The position numbers were made by a program, and so were the translations under genes. Source: Adenophora triphylla var. japonica (Eukaryota > Streptophyta > Magnoliopsida > Asterales > Campanulaceae). Taken from it: DNA of 64,000 nucleotides. Shown one piece after another: positions 45,336-55,879 of this stretch (its first letter is position 1; each line of letters starts with the position of its first letter). A model generated the notes under the pieces. The model saw nothing but the letters and a program-made list of their open reading frames with translations, was not told the origin of the DNA and made no database searches. Location: assembly GCA_022495995.1 (NCBI GenBank), contig JAFEMH010000338.1, forward strand, positions 703,001-767,000, written 5' to 3'.

Positions 45336-46449
45336 GTCGTTCATCTATGCGGTTCACGTCGCCGGATTCAACTTCGCCCAGCTCGCCATTCGCCGTCCGC
45401 CGTCGCTTCCCTCCGTTCAACTTGGTAGTTTAAAATCACTGAGGTAAGGCTTTGATTTTCAAATCTTAATATTCCAGTCGTTTATAATTGTTTTTGTTGT
45501 TTTCATTAATGCTAATTCATGTAGTTGGATTGTTAGGCATTTTGATCTTCATAATATTAGCATAGGATTTCATAATATTGAGATAAGTTGGCATTGGGTT
45601 TGTGAGAACTAATTAATGGTGATGGTTTTACGGATGAAGCCTTTCCACTTACTTGATTAACTTTAGCATATAATGAGTGAAGAGGACGAAATGCTTTGAT
45701 ATAAATTCATATATTTGAGGTAGAGCTTTTGAAAGCGATGAAACTCAATACATATATCTGATTAGAGCTCTAGGATAAAAAAAAAAAAGAATCACCACAA
45801 TTAACTGAGATATTAAGAATTTCAGTGTCTACATGTTTCATCTAGTGATGCCTAATAAGTATCCATACCAATTTCCGCTGCTTGACTAGAGTCTTGTATG
45901 GTTTCTATATTACTCTAAAATGATGACAACAATATTTCATGCACTTGAGCACCTACTAGCTGTTTTATGGGAACTCCTTATTCCAGCTATTATATTCATA
46001 TGAGTTGATCGACATTTGTCCATTTTACCATGTTCCTTGTTTCATATGGATTCAGTGAAAAGAGTTTCTATGTAATATGTTTTTAATGTTTCTCTTCTAT
46101 AATTGTATTGATGTTTGCTTAATTTAATTGCAACAAATTTTCTCTGGTATTACAATTAATTTGTGGAAGCGTAGTCACATATTAGAAAGCAGTTGTATTA
46201 GATTTAAGTTATATAAAACCTGATTTTTTTTAAGCTGGTGAACTTAATTATTGTAACTAGGAACAATGTTTCGAGTGTGTGGGCAAGGTTGCGAGACAAA
46301 CACGAGAATTTTTAAAGTTGTTTGGAGTATAGCAACTTCTCTCACATTCACCCTTCACTGTCCTTGACAATTAAAGCAAACAAATAACCATAATACTTCT
46401 CTAAGTATTTAAAAAAACAGATGTGTATAAATGTTAATTCATCATTGTA

Positions 46450-46830
46450 AAGTTATATATTTTACAACAAAAAATTATATATTAAATATTAAAATTTAAA
46501 ATTATTCAAAATATTAATAATTTAAAAAGTGTGATAGATGTGTGTGTTAATTCATTATTGTAAAATTATGCTATGCATTTTACGGTAATGAATAAAAATT
46601 AATGTTACGAAGTAACGTTGTGACGGTTGAAACACAAAAGCTTAGAAATCCGTTTAAGAATCTTTAACTTATCATGTTGAGGTCAACATGTAGTCATCGA
46701 TTCTTAAATTGTTCGTGTGGACAGTCTTGAAATGCACGATTATATGATTTTGTAAATATCATATTTGTCTATTAAAATTGCTTGAATAATCGATAGTTGA
46801 GATATTTCGGTTGCATTCCTATTGTTCTTT
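46450..46830 (+). repeat. Direct duplication, copy 1
   Basis: From ATATTTTACAACAAAAAATT to GATAGTTGAGATATTTCGGT this block is repeated in the same orientation as 47080-47146 plus 50317-50610; the second copy is split by the Pack-MULE. Identity looks above 90%. Confidence 0.85.
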
Positions 46831-47249
46831 GAGTGTATACTAGACATGGTTAATTATATAATGTCGATTCTAATCGATAGTGTTTGATTGACCTAGTCTA
46901 CGTCGTGCACTTGGAGACCATGGGGTTATGCTGCCGAAATTTCTTGATTTTCGATTATAAAGCAAGTAGACAAAGTGATATTTGCAATTCATATAATCGT
47001 GAATTTCAGGATGGGATAGAATTCAACCCCAATTCTAAACCTAATGGACATGAATTGTCCTTTCATCCTAGAGAATGATATATTTTACAACAAATAATTA
47101 AATATTAATATTTAAAATTATTCACAATATTAATAATTTGAAAAAGGGCAAATGACAATTTAGGGCCTAAAGTCTACGAGGAGGTACCAGATTGGGGCCT
47201 GAAGTCTTAATTATGTCAATTTAGGGCCCAAAGTTACTATTTTTATCAA

Positions 47250-47510
47250 GGGTTAATTGCAATTTAGGGCCTGAAGTATTGTATGAGGTTCCCAAAAGGG
47301 GCCTGACTTTTTTTTTTTGGCGATTTAGGGCCTATACTTACAATTTCTTATCAAATAAGGGCTTATTGACGATTTCCGTTAACACTTAACGTCAATAAGC
47401 CCTTATTTGATAAGAAATTGTAAGTATAGGCCCTAAATCGCTAAAAAAAAAAGTCAGGCCCCATTTGAGAACCTCATACAAGACTTTAGGCCCTAAATTG
47501 TAATTAACCC
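47250..47510. repeat. 260-bp full palindrome (left)
   Basis: GGGTTAATTGCAATTTAGGG at the start and its inverse at the end fold on each other across a short central turn near TTCCGTTAACACTTAACG. Sequence is nearly symmetrical throughout, including AAGGGCTTATTGACG / CGTCAATAAGCCCTT. Confidence 0.88.
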
Positions 47511-48076
47511 ATAAATTTAACTTTCTACCTTTTTAAAATTTTCATTAAATCTCTTTAAAAAATATTAAATTCAATAAAATAAATAAAAATATTTTTACTC
47601 AATAATAATAAAAAGAAATTTAACATCCCAATTTAACTATATTTAAAAAGGTATATGTAAATTATTTTTTACCTAATTTAACTAAATATAATAATTTTTT
47701 TTGTTAAACACTATTGTTCATCGCAGTTTACAGTTTTTTGTTAATCTTCAAACATCCCAACTAAAATTATTGTATTATTTTCCCTTTTTTTTTAATATAA
47801 ATGAAAAAAATATGGTACATGAATTAAATGCACAATATTATTATGCCCAATTTTTTATCCTTGAATTTAATGTACAACAACACCTCACCCTTCACCACCA
47901 TCAACATAAAGTCACCGGCCCGTCTCATTAAGTACAGAGGCCCAGAGTGCGAGAAATGAGAATATGGGGTCCTTAATATTTAGAAAATTAACATAAAATT
48001 ATATGTAACTTCAATATTTTATTTAAAAAAGGGTTCTAAATTGCAATTTGCCCTTTAAAAAATTAACACAATAATA

Positions 48077-48078
48077 TG

Positions 48079-48136
<58 letters not shown>
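48077..48136. repeat. (AT)n microsatellite in foldback arm
   Basis: About 60 bases of AT; a shorter tract (48378-48402) lies in the mirror arm. Confidence 0.9.
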
Positions 48137-48139
<3 letters not shown>

Positions 48140-48376
48140 ATGGGCATAGATAAAATCGGGCGAAACAAACTCCTCGTCCGTAGCTATCAAAATCTTGGTC
48201 AAAATTGAAATCACATTTCTTGATGTTTTGATTGATTTTGGTGATGTGTTAAATCTGGTGGCGGGTATATGTTGGTGGGGTGGTGACTTTCAGGGCCGGC
48301 TCAGACATGGAACATTAGGTTCCTTTGCACAGGGCCCCAAATTTTGAAGGGCCCCAAATTTATCTATGCCCATTAA

Positions 48377-48407
<31 letters not shown>

Positions 48408-48574
48408 CAGATTATTGTGTTAATTTTTTAAAGGACAAATTGCAATTTAGAACCCTTTTTTAAATAAAATATTGAAGTTATATATGATTTTATGTTTTTA
48501 TTTATTTTATTGAATTTAATATTTATTTTAAGGGATTTAATGAAAATTTAAAAAAGGTAGAAAGTTAAATTTAT

Positions 48575-48826
48575 GGGTTAATTACAATTTAGGGCCTGAA
48601 GTCTTGTATGAGGTTTTCAAATGGGGCCTGACTTTTTTTTTTTTAGCAATTTGGGGCCTATACTTACAATTTCTTATCAAATAAGGGCTTATTGACGTTA
48701 AGTGTTAACGAAAATCGTCAATAAGCCCTTATTTGATAAGAAATTGTAAATATAGGACCTAAATCGCCAAAAAAAAAAGTCGATTTGAGGCCTCATACAA
48801 GACTGTTTTAAAATTGTAATTAACCC
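48575..48826. repeat. 250-bp full palindrome (right)
   Basis: Second copy of the same foldback in inverted relation to the first, with a small deletion near 48780-48810. AATAAGGGCTTATTGACG again mirrors CGTCAATAAGCCCTTATT. Confidence 0.87.
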
Positions 48827-48957
48827 TTTTATCAATTTGGGGCTTTTTGACGTTTTCCGTCCAAAAAGTCCGTTAAATTACCACGTGAGATTCAGTGTGG
48901 GCGTTTTGATCATTTCCGCGTTCAAAATTAAGTCTTCAGGCCCAATATGATAGAAAA

Positions 48958-49669
48958 TTGTTGTCTCCAATTATGGAGATTCTCGTGTCGTTCTATGCCG
49001 CAACAGCGTTGCAATTCCTCTCTCCTCCGATCATAAGGTATACTTTCGATTATAGATCAATGGATGATCTCGATTCATATTGAACTGTTCCTTTAAGTGG
49101 TTCTCTAATTTTCATTTGTGATTTTAATGTAGCCTGACTGCGAAGACGAACTAGCCAGGATTGAAAACGTCGGCGGTCGTGTTATTTATTGGGACGGGGC
49201 ACGAGTTCTCGGAGTCTTAGCAATGTCACGGGCAATCGGTAAATCTTCATCTCCGTTAACATAAATAAAACTCACTATTCCCAACCTAGCAATGACTACA
49301 GATCTGATTCGATTTTCTGTTCATATTCCGGCAGGTGACAATTACTTGAAGTCATTCGTAATACCGGAACCGGAGGTAACCGTAAAGGATCGCACGGAGG
49401 AAGACGACTGCCTTATAATAGCCAGCGATGGTTCATGGGATGTGGTGTCGAACGAAACCGCTTGCAACGTTGCACGAATGTGCCTAAGCGCACATAAGCC
49501 TGCGTCTCCACCTCAATCTCCGGGGAGCAACGTCATCATATCCGCCACCGGCGAAAGTTTCGATAAGGCTTGCTCAGACGCTTCAATCTTACTAACAAAA
49601 TTGGCCTTGGCCAGACGGAGTACTGACAACGTGAGCATAGTCGTCGTTAATTTGAGGAGAAATCTTTAA
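48958..49669 (+). pseudogene. Captured last three exons of a clade-A PP2C protein phosphatase
   Basis: Exons about 48958-49037, 49133-49238 and 49335-49669 join in frame at GT-AG introns and end at a stop. They encode GDSRVVLCRNSVAIPLSSDH then [40 protein letters not shown] and FVIPEPEVTVKDRTEEDDCL, then LIIASDGSWDVVSNETACNV and KLALARRSTDNVSIVVVNLR. This is the C-terminal half of an ABI1/HAI-type PP2C, the phosphatases that switch off ABA-activated SnRK2 kinases. GDSRAV reads GDSRVV and SDGLWD reads SDGSWD; metal-binding Asp of GD, SDG and DN remain, but the N-terminal catalytic half is missing. It sits directly inside the subterminal zone of the Pack-MULE. Confidence 0.88.
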
Positions 49670-50316
49670 CCCGACCCAATCAATTATGTTTTTTTTAATT
49701 CTATTTTTTTTTTAGTTTTTAAATTATCATTGTTGCTGCTGATCTAAATGATGAGGCAAGCCCTAGTTGTTTGAGAAATGAAGAAGGGGATTTGTATATA
49801 AATCGTAATTGTCATGGGGATTTGTACGTAAATCGTAATTGTAAAATGATTAATTAGATTTTTCAGAAAGTAATCAAAAGATGACTTTTGATATTTTGAG
49901 GAATGAAGAGATTTTACCAGTTATTTAAGTTTTGTATTAATTAATGAAAAAAAAATTCGTTGAGATTTTGAGCAATACCATATTATTTATTTGTGTTTAA
50001 GAAAATATTATTTTAATATTTTAGTTAATTAAATTGTGTTTCATTGAAAAAAAACTTGATTAAGAAAAAAATATAAATTGGGTAAGCATATTTTTTGTAA
50101 ATATTTATTTTATTTAATCTATTTTTATTTATATATTTTATAAATTATCCATCTAAAATAATTAGTAATTTTTTTGAAGCAAAATAATTAGTAATTTAAA
50201 TTATTAGAAAAAAGGATAATAATAGTAACTTTGGGCCCTAAATTGAAATAATTAAGACTTCAGGCCCCAATCTGGTACTTCCTCGTAGACTTCAGGCCCT
50301 AAATTGTCATTTGCCC

Positions 50317-50610
50317 TTTAAAAAATGTGATGGATGTGTGTGTTAATTCATTATTGTAAAATTATGCTATGCATTTTATGGTAATGAATAAATATTAATG
50401 TTACGACGTAACGTTGTGACGGTTGAAACACAAAAGCTTAGAAACCCGTTTAAGAATCTTTAACTTATTATGTTGAGGTGAACATGTAGTCATTGATTCT
50501 TAAATTGTCCATATGGACAGTCTTGAAATGCACGATTATATGAATTTGTAAATATCATCTTTGTCTATTAAAATTGCTTGAATAGTCGATAGTTGAGATA
50601 CTTCGGTTGT
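50317..50610 (+). repeat. Direct duplication, copy 2 (right part)
   Basis: It continues copy 2 after the Pack-MULE and matches 46530-46830 (GTGTGTTAATTCATTATTG, TAACGTTGTGACGGTTGAAA). This identifies the empty site of the MULE. Confidence 0.85.
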
Positions 50611-50813
50611 AGTATAAATGAATGTTTGCTACTATTTAAATTTTGTGGTGATACTGATCAAGATTGATAGTGAATGAATCAGTTTAATTTTAATTAAGAT
50701 AATGTTTTGTATATAATGTTTACATTTTATTATTGTAGTCTAAATGAATGCTTGCTACTATTTAAATTTTATTTTACTTGATTCATTTTCTGTTTTATAT
50801 TCTAGTTTAGATA

Positions 50814-52198
50814 TGTCTGATCGAGGTGGCAATCGTTCAAAGAGAGGAAAGTTTTTAATTTTTGTGCATCATATTGTTTCACCAGGGACGGGAAGGAGGG
50901 GCACTGATTCTGGTTCTGAACGTAATAATGAGGATGTGATCAGTCCAGGTATTTGGAGCTCTAGTGTTCCTGTTAGGGAGACTAGTGAATCATCCGGGTG
51001 GGTTCTTTTGGACGCAAATATTGATGAGGAAGAAAAATGGAAATTTCTATCTCTCCCAGTGGCCAGTAACTATTATTTAATTGTAAATGTCTTATATTTA
51101 AATGTCAACTCATTATTTATATTATTTCTATGTTACATTTAAAAGTTATACATTGATTCTATTGTCTTTTTATTTGTATATATATTGATATATTGTTTTT
51201 TAATTAATATCTTAATAGGTTTATACATGGTGCTTGTCGAGACCCTGCTCGATGGTTTGGGAATATATTCAGTGGGTATACTTTTGTGAAATTTTATCCC
51301 ACACCAAAATCAATATCAAAAGATGTGTACGGTATCTGGTATATCCAATTTCGGGTAAAATTACTCAATTCTCTTTCCTTTGTAAAGTTTGTAGACCAGT
51401 CCCATGTTCATCTTTATATTCTAATTTACGCTTAATAATTAATTAGCAACACCTATTTTAGTCCCTGTTTATTTAACTACTTTTACTATTTTTGTAGCAC
51501 ATATATTCATGTCCCGGGTGCTCAGGGATTCAAATAGAGAAGGCTTTCAAGAAATTAGTTGCTAAGCGATACACTGGTAAAGTCTATGACATGAAAAAAA
51601 AAAGTGGCAAAAGGATGATTTGCCTCCAGCTAATTTCACGGCAAGTGTATGGGAGCAATGGAAAGCCTATTGGAGAAGTGTAAATTTTCAAATAAATTCA
51701 GAAATAGCAAAGAATAATAGGAACTCATAAGAGGGGCAGGGGAGTGTGCACACGGGAGGATCGATTAACTTCAGCGAGACTTGGTCCCGAATGGTAAACT
51801 TACTTAATTTACTATCCGTTTGTAAATTAAGCAATACTCTATTTGATTCATTTATTGTTATTATTTGATGAAATTTTGAAGTTATAATTTTTTTATATGT
51901 TAAGCGAAAGAAATACGGAGATGAGGCTGATGCAGCTGCTGTGTTTATGGCTACGCATACTGCGGAGGCTTCTGATAGCTCAAGGCTACAATGGGTTAAC
52001 TCTTATTACCAGAGCCTTTATGTAAGTGTTAATAGTATTTTCTATTAGTAAATTATAAATTATTTAGTTAAAGAAATATTATTTTCAACCATAGTGGATA
52101 ATGTTTTTTTTTTTCCGAAAGAGTATGATAGGCGTGCTCGTGACGAGGCTATTGAAGAAGGAAGTATGGAGCCTGAGAGCATCGAGCCTGACATGTAA
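50814..52198 (+). pseudogene. CACTA Transposase_24 (tnpA-like) relict gene
   Basis: Exon pieces: 50814-51070 (MSDRGGNRSKRGKF, SSGWVLLDANIDEEEKW); 51219-51356 (FIHGACRDPARWFGNIFSGY, TFVKFYPTPKSISKDVYGIW); from 51499 (KAFKKLVAKRYTGKVYDMKK, LPPANFTASVWEQWKAYWRS, GSINFSETWSR); about 51905-52020 (KYGDEADAAAVFMATHTAEA, QWVNSYYQSLY); and 52120-52198. The block RYTG..YDMKK, WEQW..YW, SETWSR, KKYGDEADAAAVF is the plant Transposase_24 family, the DNA-binding helper of En/Spm elements. A long A run (51592-51601) breaks the frame and a TAA interrupts near 51730, so it is a pseudogene. Confidence 0.8.
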
Positions 52199-52529
52199 TC
52201 AAACTTAAGTAGTTTTAAAACCCTTCCCCTTTCCCTTTACCTTTCCCCTTTCCCCTTCCCCTTTCCCCTCTCCCGTTTCCCCTTTCTCAATCAGTTTCGC
52301 TTGATTTGTATGGTAGTTGTGGCACTTGTATTTTATTTGATGTTCAAGGAAAACATGTTGTTGGTGTTTGTTTGAAAAAGTTGGTATTTGTTTAAACAAG
52401 TTGGTTTTTGATTGTTAGTTTAGGTTGGTATTTGATTGTTAAACATGTTGGTATTTGTTTTGAACAAGTTACAGCCTTTAAAGGCGGTTTACAAAAAAAA
52501 AATAGAATATTTTTTTTAAAATTCTGGAC

Positions 52530-52930
52530 AGATTACCGACGGACTATTCCGTCGGTAAATTCGCTTTTCCTCGTTCATTAACAGGACTTACCGACGGACA
52601 AATCTGCCGGAATTGCTATTGTGATTACCAACGGACCAATCCGACGGAATTGCTATTGTGATTACCGACGGACCAATCCACCGGCAATTATTCGGCCATA
52701 ACTTCGGCCATCGGCTGGCGTCCTTCCTTATTGACTGACATTTTCCGGCGGACTATTTGGGTTTTCCGACGGACGGTCCGCCGGAATTGCCGACGGATTA
52801 AGTCCGCCGGTATTACCAACCTGTTATTACCAATGGACTCCGACGGATTTCGTCCGTCGATAAATCCACATTACCGACGGAAAGTGAGATTTTCCGACGG
52901 ATAAATCCGTCGGTAATGAGCCAGTTTCTA
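52530..52930. repeat. Right subterminal repeats of the CACTA element
   Basis: At least fifteen CCGACGGA / TCCGTCGG / TCCGCCGG motifs in both orientations in 400 bp. Confidence 0.88.
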
Positions 52931-52936
52931 GTAGTG

Positions 52937-53920
52937 TACAAATTTACATAAACTAAATCTCTCTCCTACCCAAATCAAATCCCATGGATGCATTTGGATG
53001 AAATATTTCTCAAGCAACAAAATCAAGAAGATAAAAGTGAACCTTGATATCTAAATCATTGGTAATCTAAATCATTGGTAAACTGTCCTTCCCCCTCTTT
53101 ACTTTAATGTCATTATTTACTTGATCTTGTATATTGAAATGTCTTGATGTACACTTGTTATTATTGATTTGGTTATGAAATCACACAAGATACCAATTGG
53201 GTTCTTTCATCTTCTTAGCTTAAGTTCACAAATGATATCAATTAGTTCACCTCCCCATAATAGCATACATCCATAACTTGGAAAATATATATGTTTTAGA
53301 AAAGTATGAGATTGATGTAACTCGTTTTCAATATCTATAATAACCATAATATGTTTATTTCGGCTTAGTTTCCAGTTTATGTTCTTATTCTCTGCATATT
53401 TTATCTGAGAGCCATATAGGCCCGCGCAACCCCATTTTTCAGTTCGTGCGGCACTTTCGCTAATGACAGCTAATGATCGGTTTGCAACCTATTTTTTCAT
53501 TCTTATGTTAAAATCTCTTTTTTCCTTTTACTGTTTTATGCCCAAAATTGGTTTTCCAAATGATACACTTGTTTTCTAAAACCTTTGTTCGCACATTTTG
53601 ATTTAAAACACACACACACACACACATCTTGACTAGAAAGACTCGTAAATACAAGGCACATTGGGTGAGCTCTTGATACTATTCCTAAGGTGTAAAGTGA
53701 CCTTCAGACTTATATCTTATATTAAAAGTTTTTTTCAATGTGTTGGCTTTTACAAAAAACGACGTGGCGACCCTATTTGACACTACTTAGCTCCGTCCGA
53801 CTTTCATAAAATATATTCAAACCATCCATGCGATCGACACATCGAATTGGTGCACTTTCACTTACAAACAAATTTGATGGTATCAAAATTAGGGTTAGGG
53901 TTTTGAAGGGTATGTGGCGC
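52937..53920. other. Non-coding flank with a Tat-like LTR fragment
   Basis: 53580-53800 (ACACACACACAC, then AGACTCGTAAATACAAGGCA and AAACGACGTGGCGACC) matches in order the right third of the solo LTR at 38105-40141, so it is an old LTR piece. The rest is AT-rich without genes. GGCGC at 53916-53920 is a target duplication. Confidence 0.55.
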
Positions 53921-54219
53921 TATTAGAATAAAGAGAGTTAGACGAAGTCAATCAAAATATGGAAGAGAAGAATTGTATTGAAATACCCAATTGATTATGA
54001 TGCTAAAGATACATATTTAATTATAGGATTACAATGAGAAATCTCCTAGAATGAGAAGGTTTCTAAGATTGTGTTTCCTAATCTAATACAAGGATTAATC
54101 TCCTAGAAGGAGAAGGTTTCTAAGATTGTGTTTCCTAATCTAATACAAGGATTATGTTTTCTAATCTATTTATTACAATATATACTTGAATATAATATAG
54201 TGATATTATATTCCTAATA
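53921..54219 (-). repeat. 3' LTR of the small element
   Basis: 299 bp, starting TATTAGAATAAAG and ending ATTCCTAATA. It has an internal 55-bp duplication (TCCTAGAA.GAGAAGGTTTC, TAATCTAATACAAGGATTA) shared with the other LTR. Confidence 0.88.
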
Positions 54220-54963
54220 TGCCCCCGCAAGATGGACAGTCTGAGGATAAGTCCAATCTTGGAGAGTGATGAGATAAACCGGGTTTGATGACGAGTTGAA
54301 GAAGTGTTCCCGGACATGTGTGTCGTTTCTGAAGAGATGTGGTTCCTCGCATCCGAGGTGGTGATATGTTGGAGCATGACTAAATCGGAGACGGTGGGGT
54401 TGTGGAGAGGGGTTTTGTGTTTTCCGAGGTGGGTTTCGAAGTAGGGGGAATTTGTTTCGGCTAGAGAGAGGGGGTTTTGAAGTAGGGGTTATGCACGTGG
54501 AGTCACCTTGTACAAGTAGGGGTTTTACCCCTCACGTGTGAGACGAGCACGTGGAGTCACCTTGTACAAGTAGGGGTTTCACCCCTCACGTGTGAGAAGA
54601 ATTTAGGAGGGTTTTTGAGCCGAGGGGGTTGAATTACAAAAAAGTTTAGGGTTTCGGTCAAAAGGTTTTTGAGCCGAGGGGATTGAATTACAAAAAAAAT
54701 TGGAATTTCGGTCAAAAGGGTTTTTGAGCCGAGGGGGTTAAATTACAAGAAAGTTTAGAGGGTTTCGGTCAAAAGAGTTTTTGAGCTGAGGGGATTGAAT
54801 TACAAAAAAAAAATGGGGGGTTTTTGAAGTAGGGTTATGCACGTGGAGTCACCTTGTACAAGTAGGGGTTCTACCCCTCACGTGTGAGAAGAATTTAGGA
54901 GGGTTTTTGATTTTTTGGTGGCGGAAGCAAGGTGGCAGAGAAGTTCTTTCTATGGATCTTAAT

Positions 54964-54975
54964 GCTCTGATACCA
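54964..54975 (-). other. Primer-binding site of the small LTR element
   Basis: The minus strand reads TGGTATCAGAGC, directly abutting the 5' LTR. Confidence 0.88.
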
Positions 54976-55241
54976 TATTAGAATATGAAATAGAAGAATT
55001 GTATTGAAAGACTCAATTGATTATGATGCTAGAGATACTTATGTAAAGGATTACAATGAGAAATCTTCTAGAAGAAGAAGGTTTCTAAGATTGTGTTTCC
55101 TAATCTAATACAGGGATTAATCTCCTAGAATGAGAAGGTTTTTAAGATTGTATTTCTTAATCTAATACAAGGATTATGTTTCCTAATCTATTTATTACAA
55201 TATATACTTGAATATAATATAATGATATTATATTCCTAATA
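54976..55241 (-). repeat. 5' LTR of the small element
   Basis: 266 bp, starting TATTAGAATATG and ending CCTAATA, directly next to the primer site on its left side. Confidence 0.9.
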
Positions 55242-55879
55242 GGCGCCACCTCCGTCAACCCCTCATAGCTTCCGGATCGAACCGTGACCTGATTTTCCGC
55301 CCCACTTGTCGCGTCACAAAGGCTGCTCGCCATCAGCCTACACGGTTTCACCCTCAACAGCGCCACCACCATCGTTCGCCGAATTACCATCATTTTCTGG
55401 TTCCACCATTACAAGTGGCAGCCCCGATGGAATAGGGAAATTTTGGGGTTTTCATTAACCTCCTTCTTCTCTACCCATTGTTTTTAGCTTTCGTATGCGC
55501 CTATGGCAATTTCTTTCAGTCGGAACAATAACTGGAACCTTATGTTAACGAGTAACGACAGACCTCTAAAGTATGGCCAACAAACGACATCCTGAACAAT
55601 AGTCTATGTTCCCTTATTGAACATGTTGCCAAAAAACCATTATCCTTCTTCGATGTACCAATCCAGATACAATATGTAAAAGGCTTTGACACATCAATTT
55701 CTATATATACTCTTGCATATAAATGGTGTGTGAAAACGGACGTTCGAATATCTGCTTTCGAAAACCGTCCAATCTGCCGGACAAAAGATGGCCGAGAACC
55801 ATCCTTGTTGAGAGGTGGGAAAGAGTGCGTCAACGGAGGGTCCGATGGCCTAGAGCCACCTACAGCCGCTACCCTTCCT
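55242..55879. other. Unassigned GC-richer stretch
   Basis: 55250-55440 and 55730-55870 are richer in GC than their surroundings and might be old coding sequence (for example the plus frame near 55345 reads TLNSATTIVRRITIIFW), but I recognise no family and frames are short. The target duplication CCCTTCCT of the next element is at 55872-55879. Confidence 0.35.

Larger units (their letters stand above)
47250..48826. mobile_element. Nested MULE-type foldback element
   Basis: The ends GGGTTAATTGCAATTTAGGG and its inverse ...AATTGTAATTAACCC are flanked by a perfect 9-bp duplication, TTTTATCAA, at 47241-47249 and 48827-48835. Most of the sequence is one imperfect palindrome: 47250-47590 plus 47985-48170 mirror 48350-48826. 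47590-47985 is extra in the left arm, and a 180-bp unpaired centre includes CAGGGCCGGCTCAGACATGG, a hAT-like end. It contains no gene. Confidence 0.8.
47147..50316. mobile_element. Pack-MULE carrying PP2C exons
   Basis: Terminal inverted repeats of about 96 bp (start GGGCAAATGACAATTTAGGG) lie at 47147-47240 and 50220-50316 with a handful of mismatches. The flanks TTTGAAAAA and TTTAAAAAA form a 9-bp target duplication with one mismatch, as expected for Mutator-like elements. Without the nested insert the element would be about 1.58 kb. It holds host exons at 48958-49669 and no transposase. Confidence 0.83.
44884..52936 (+). mobile_element. CACTA (En/Spm) transposon with relict transposase gene and nested Pack-MULE
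   Basis: The left end CACTACTAGAAACAGGCC pairs with the right end ...CCAGTTTCTAGTAGTG; flanking trinucleotides are TAT and TAC, so the 3-bp duplication is imperfect. Subterminal repeats of the CCGACGGA / TCCGTCGG type fill 44900-45080 and 52530-52930. The plus-strand gene at 50814-52198 is a Transposase_24 (tnpA-like) relict. No catalytic tnpD-type transposase is seen. A direct duplication (46450-46830 vs 47080-47146 plus 50317-50610) and a nested MULE at 47147-50316 make up much of the interior. Confidence 0.85.
53921..55241 (-). mobile_element. Small non-autonomous LTR element (TRIM/SMART-like) with TA...TA ends
   Basis: LTRs at 53921-54219 and 54976-55241 flank a 756-bp internal region with no coding potential. 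Perfect 5-bp target duplication GGCGC lies at 53916-53920 and 55242-55246. The primer site TGGTATCAGAGC (minus) at 54964-54975 and a G-rich polypurine tract at 54220-54230 set the minus orientation. The LTR termini are TATTAG...CTAATA, not TG...CA. The internal region has GTGGAGTCACCTTGTACAAG repeated three times and GAGCCGAGGGGGTTGAATTA repeated four times. Confidence 0.9.

Noticed and set aside
45232..45420. 62-aa minus-strand ORF with Arg-Glu repeats
   Set aside because: Translation of the (CT)n tract; the reverse shadow of a leader sequence.
48291..48310. Start of another hAT element (CAGGGCCGGCTC)
   Set aside because: No inverted partner or 8-bp duplication found; listed only as part of the foldback centre.
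55157..55393. 78-aa minus-strand ORF
   Set aside because: Runs across the boundary of the small LTR element into flanking DNA, so it cannot be an old gene.
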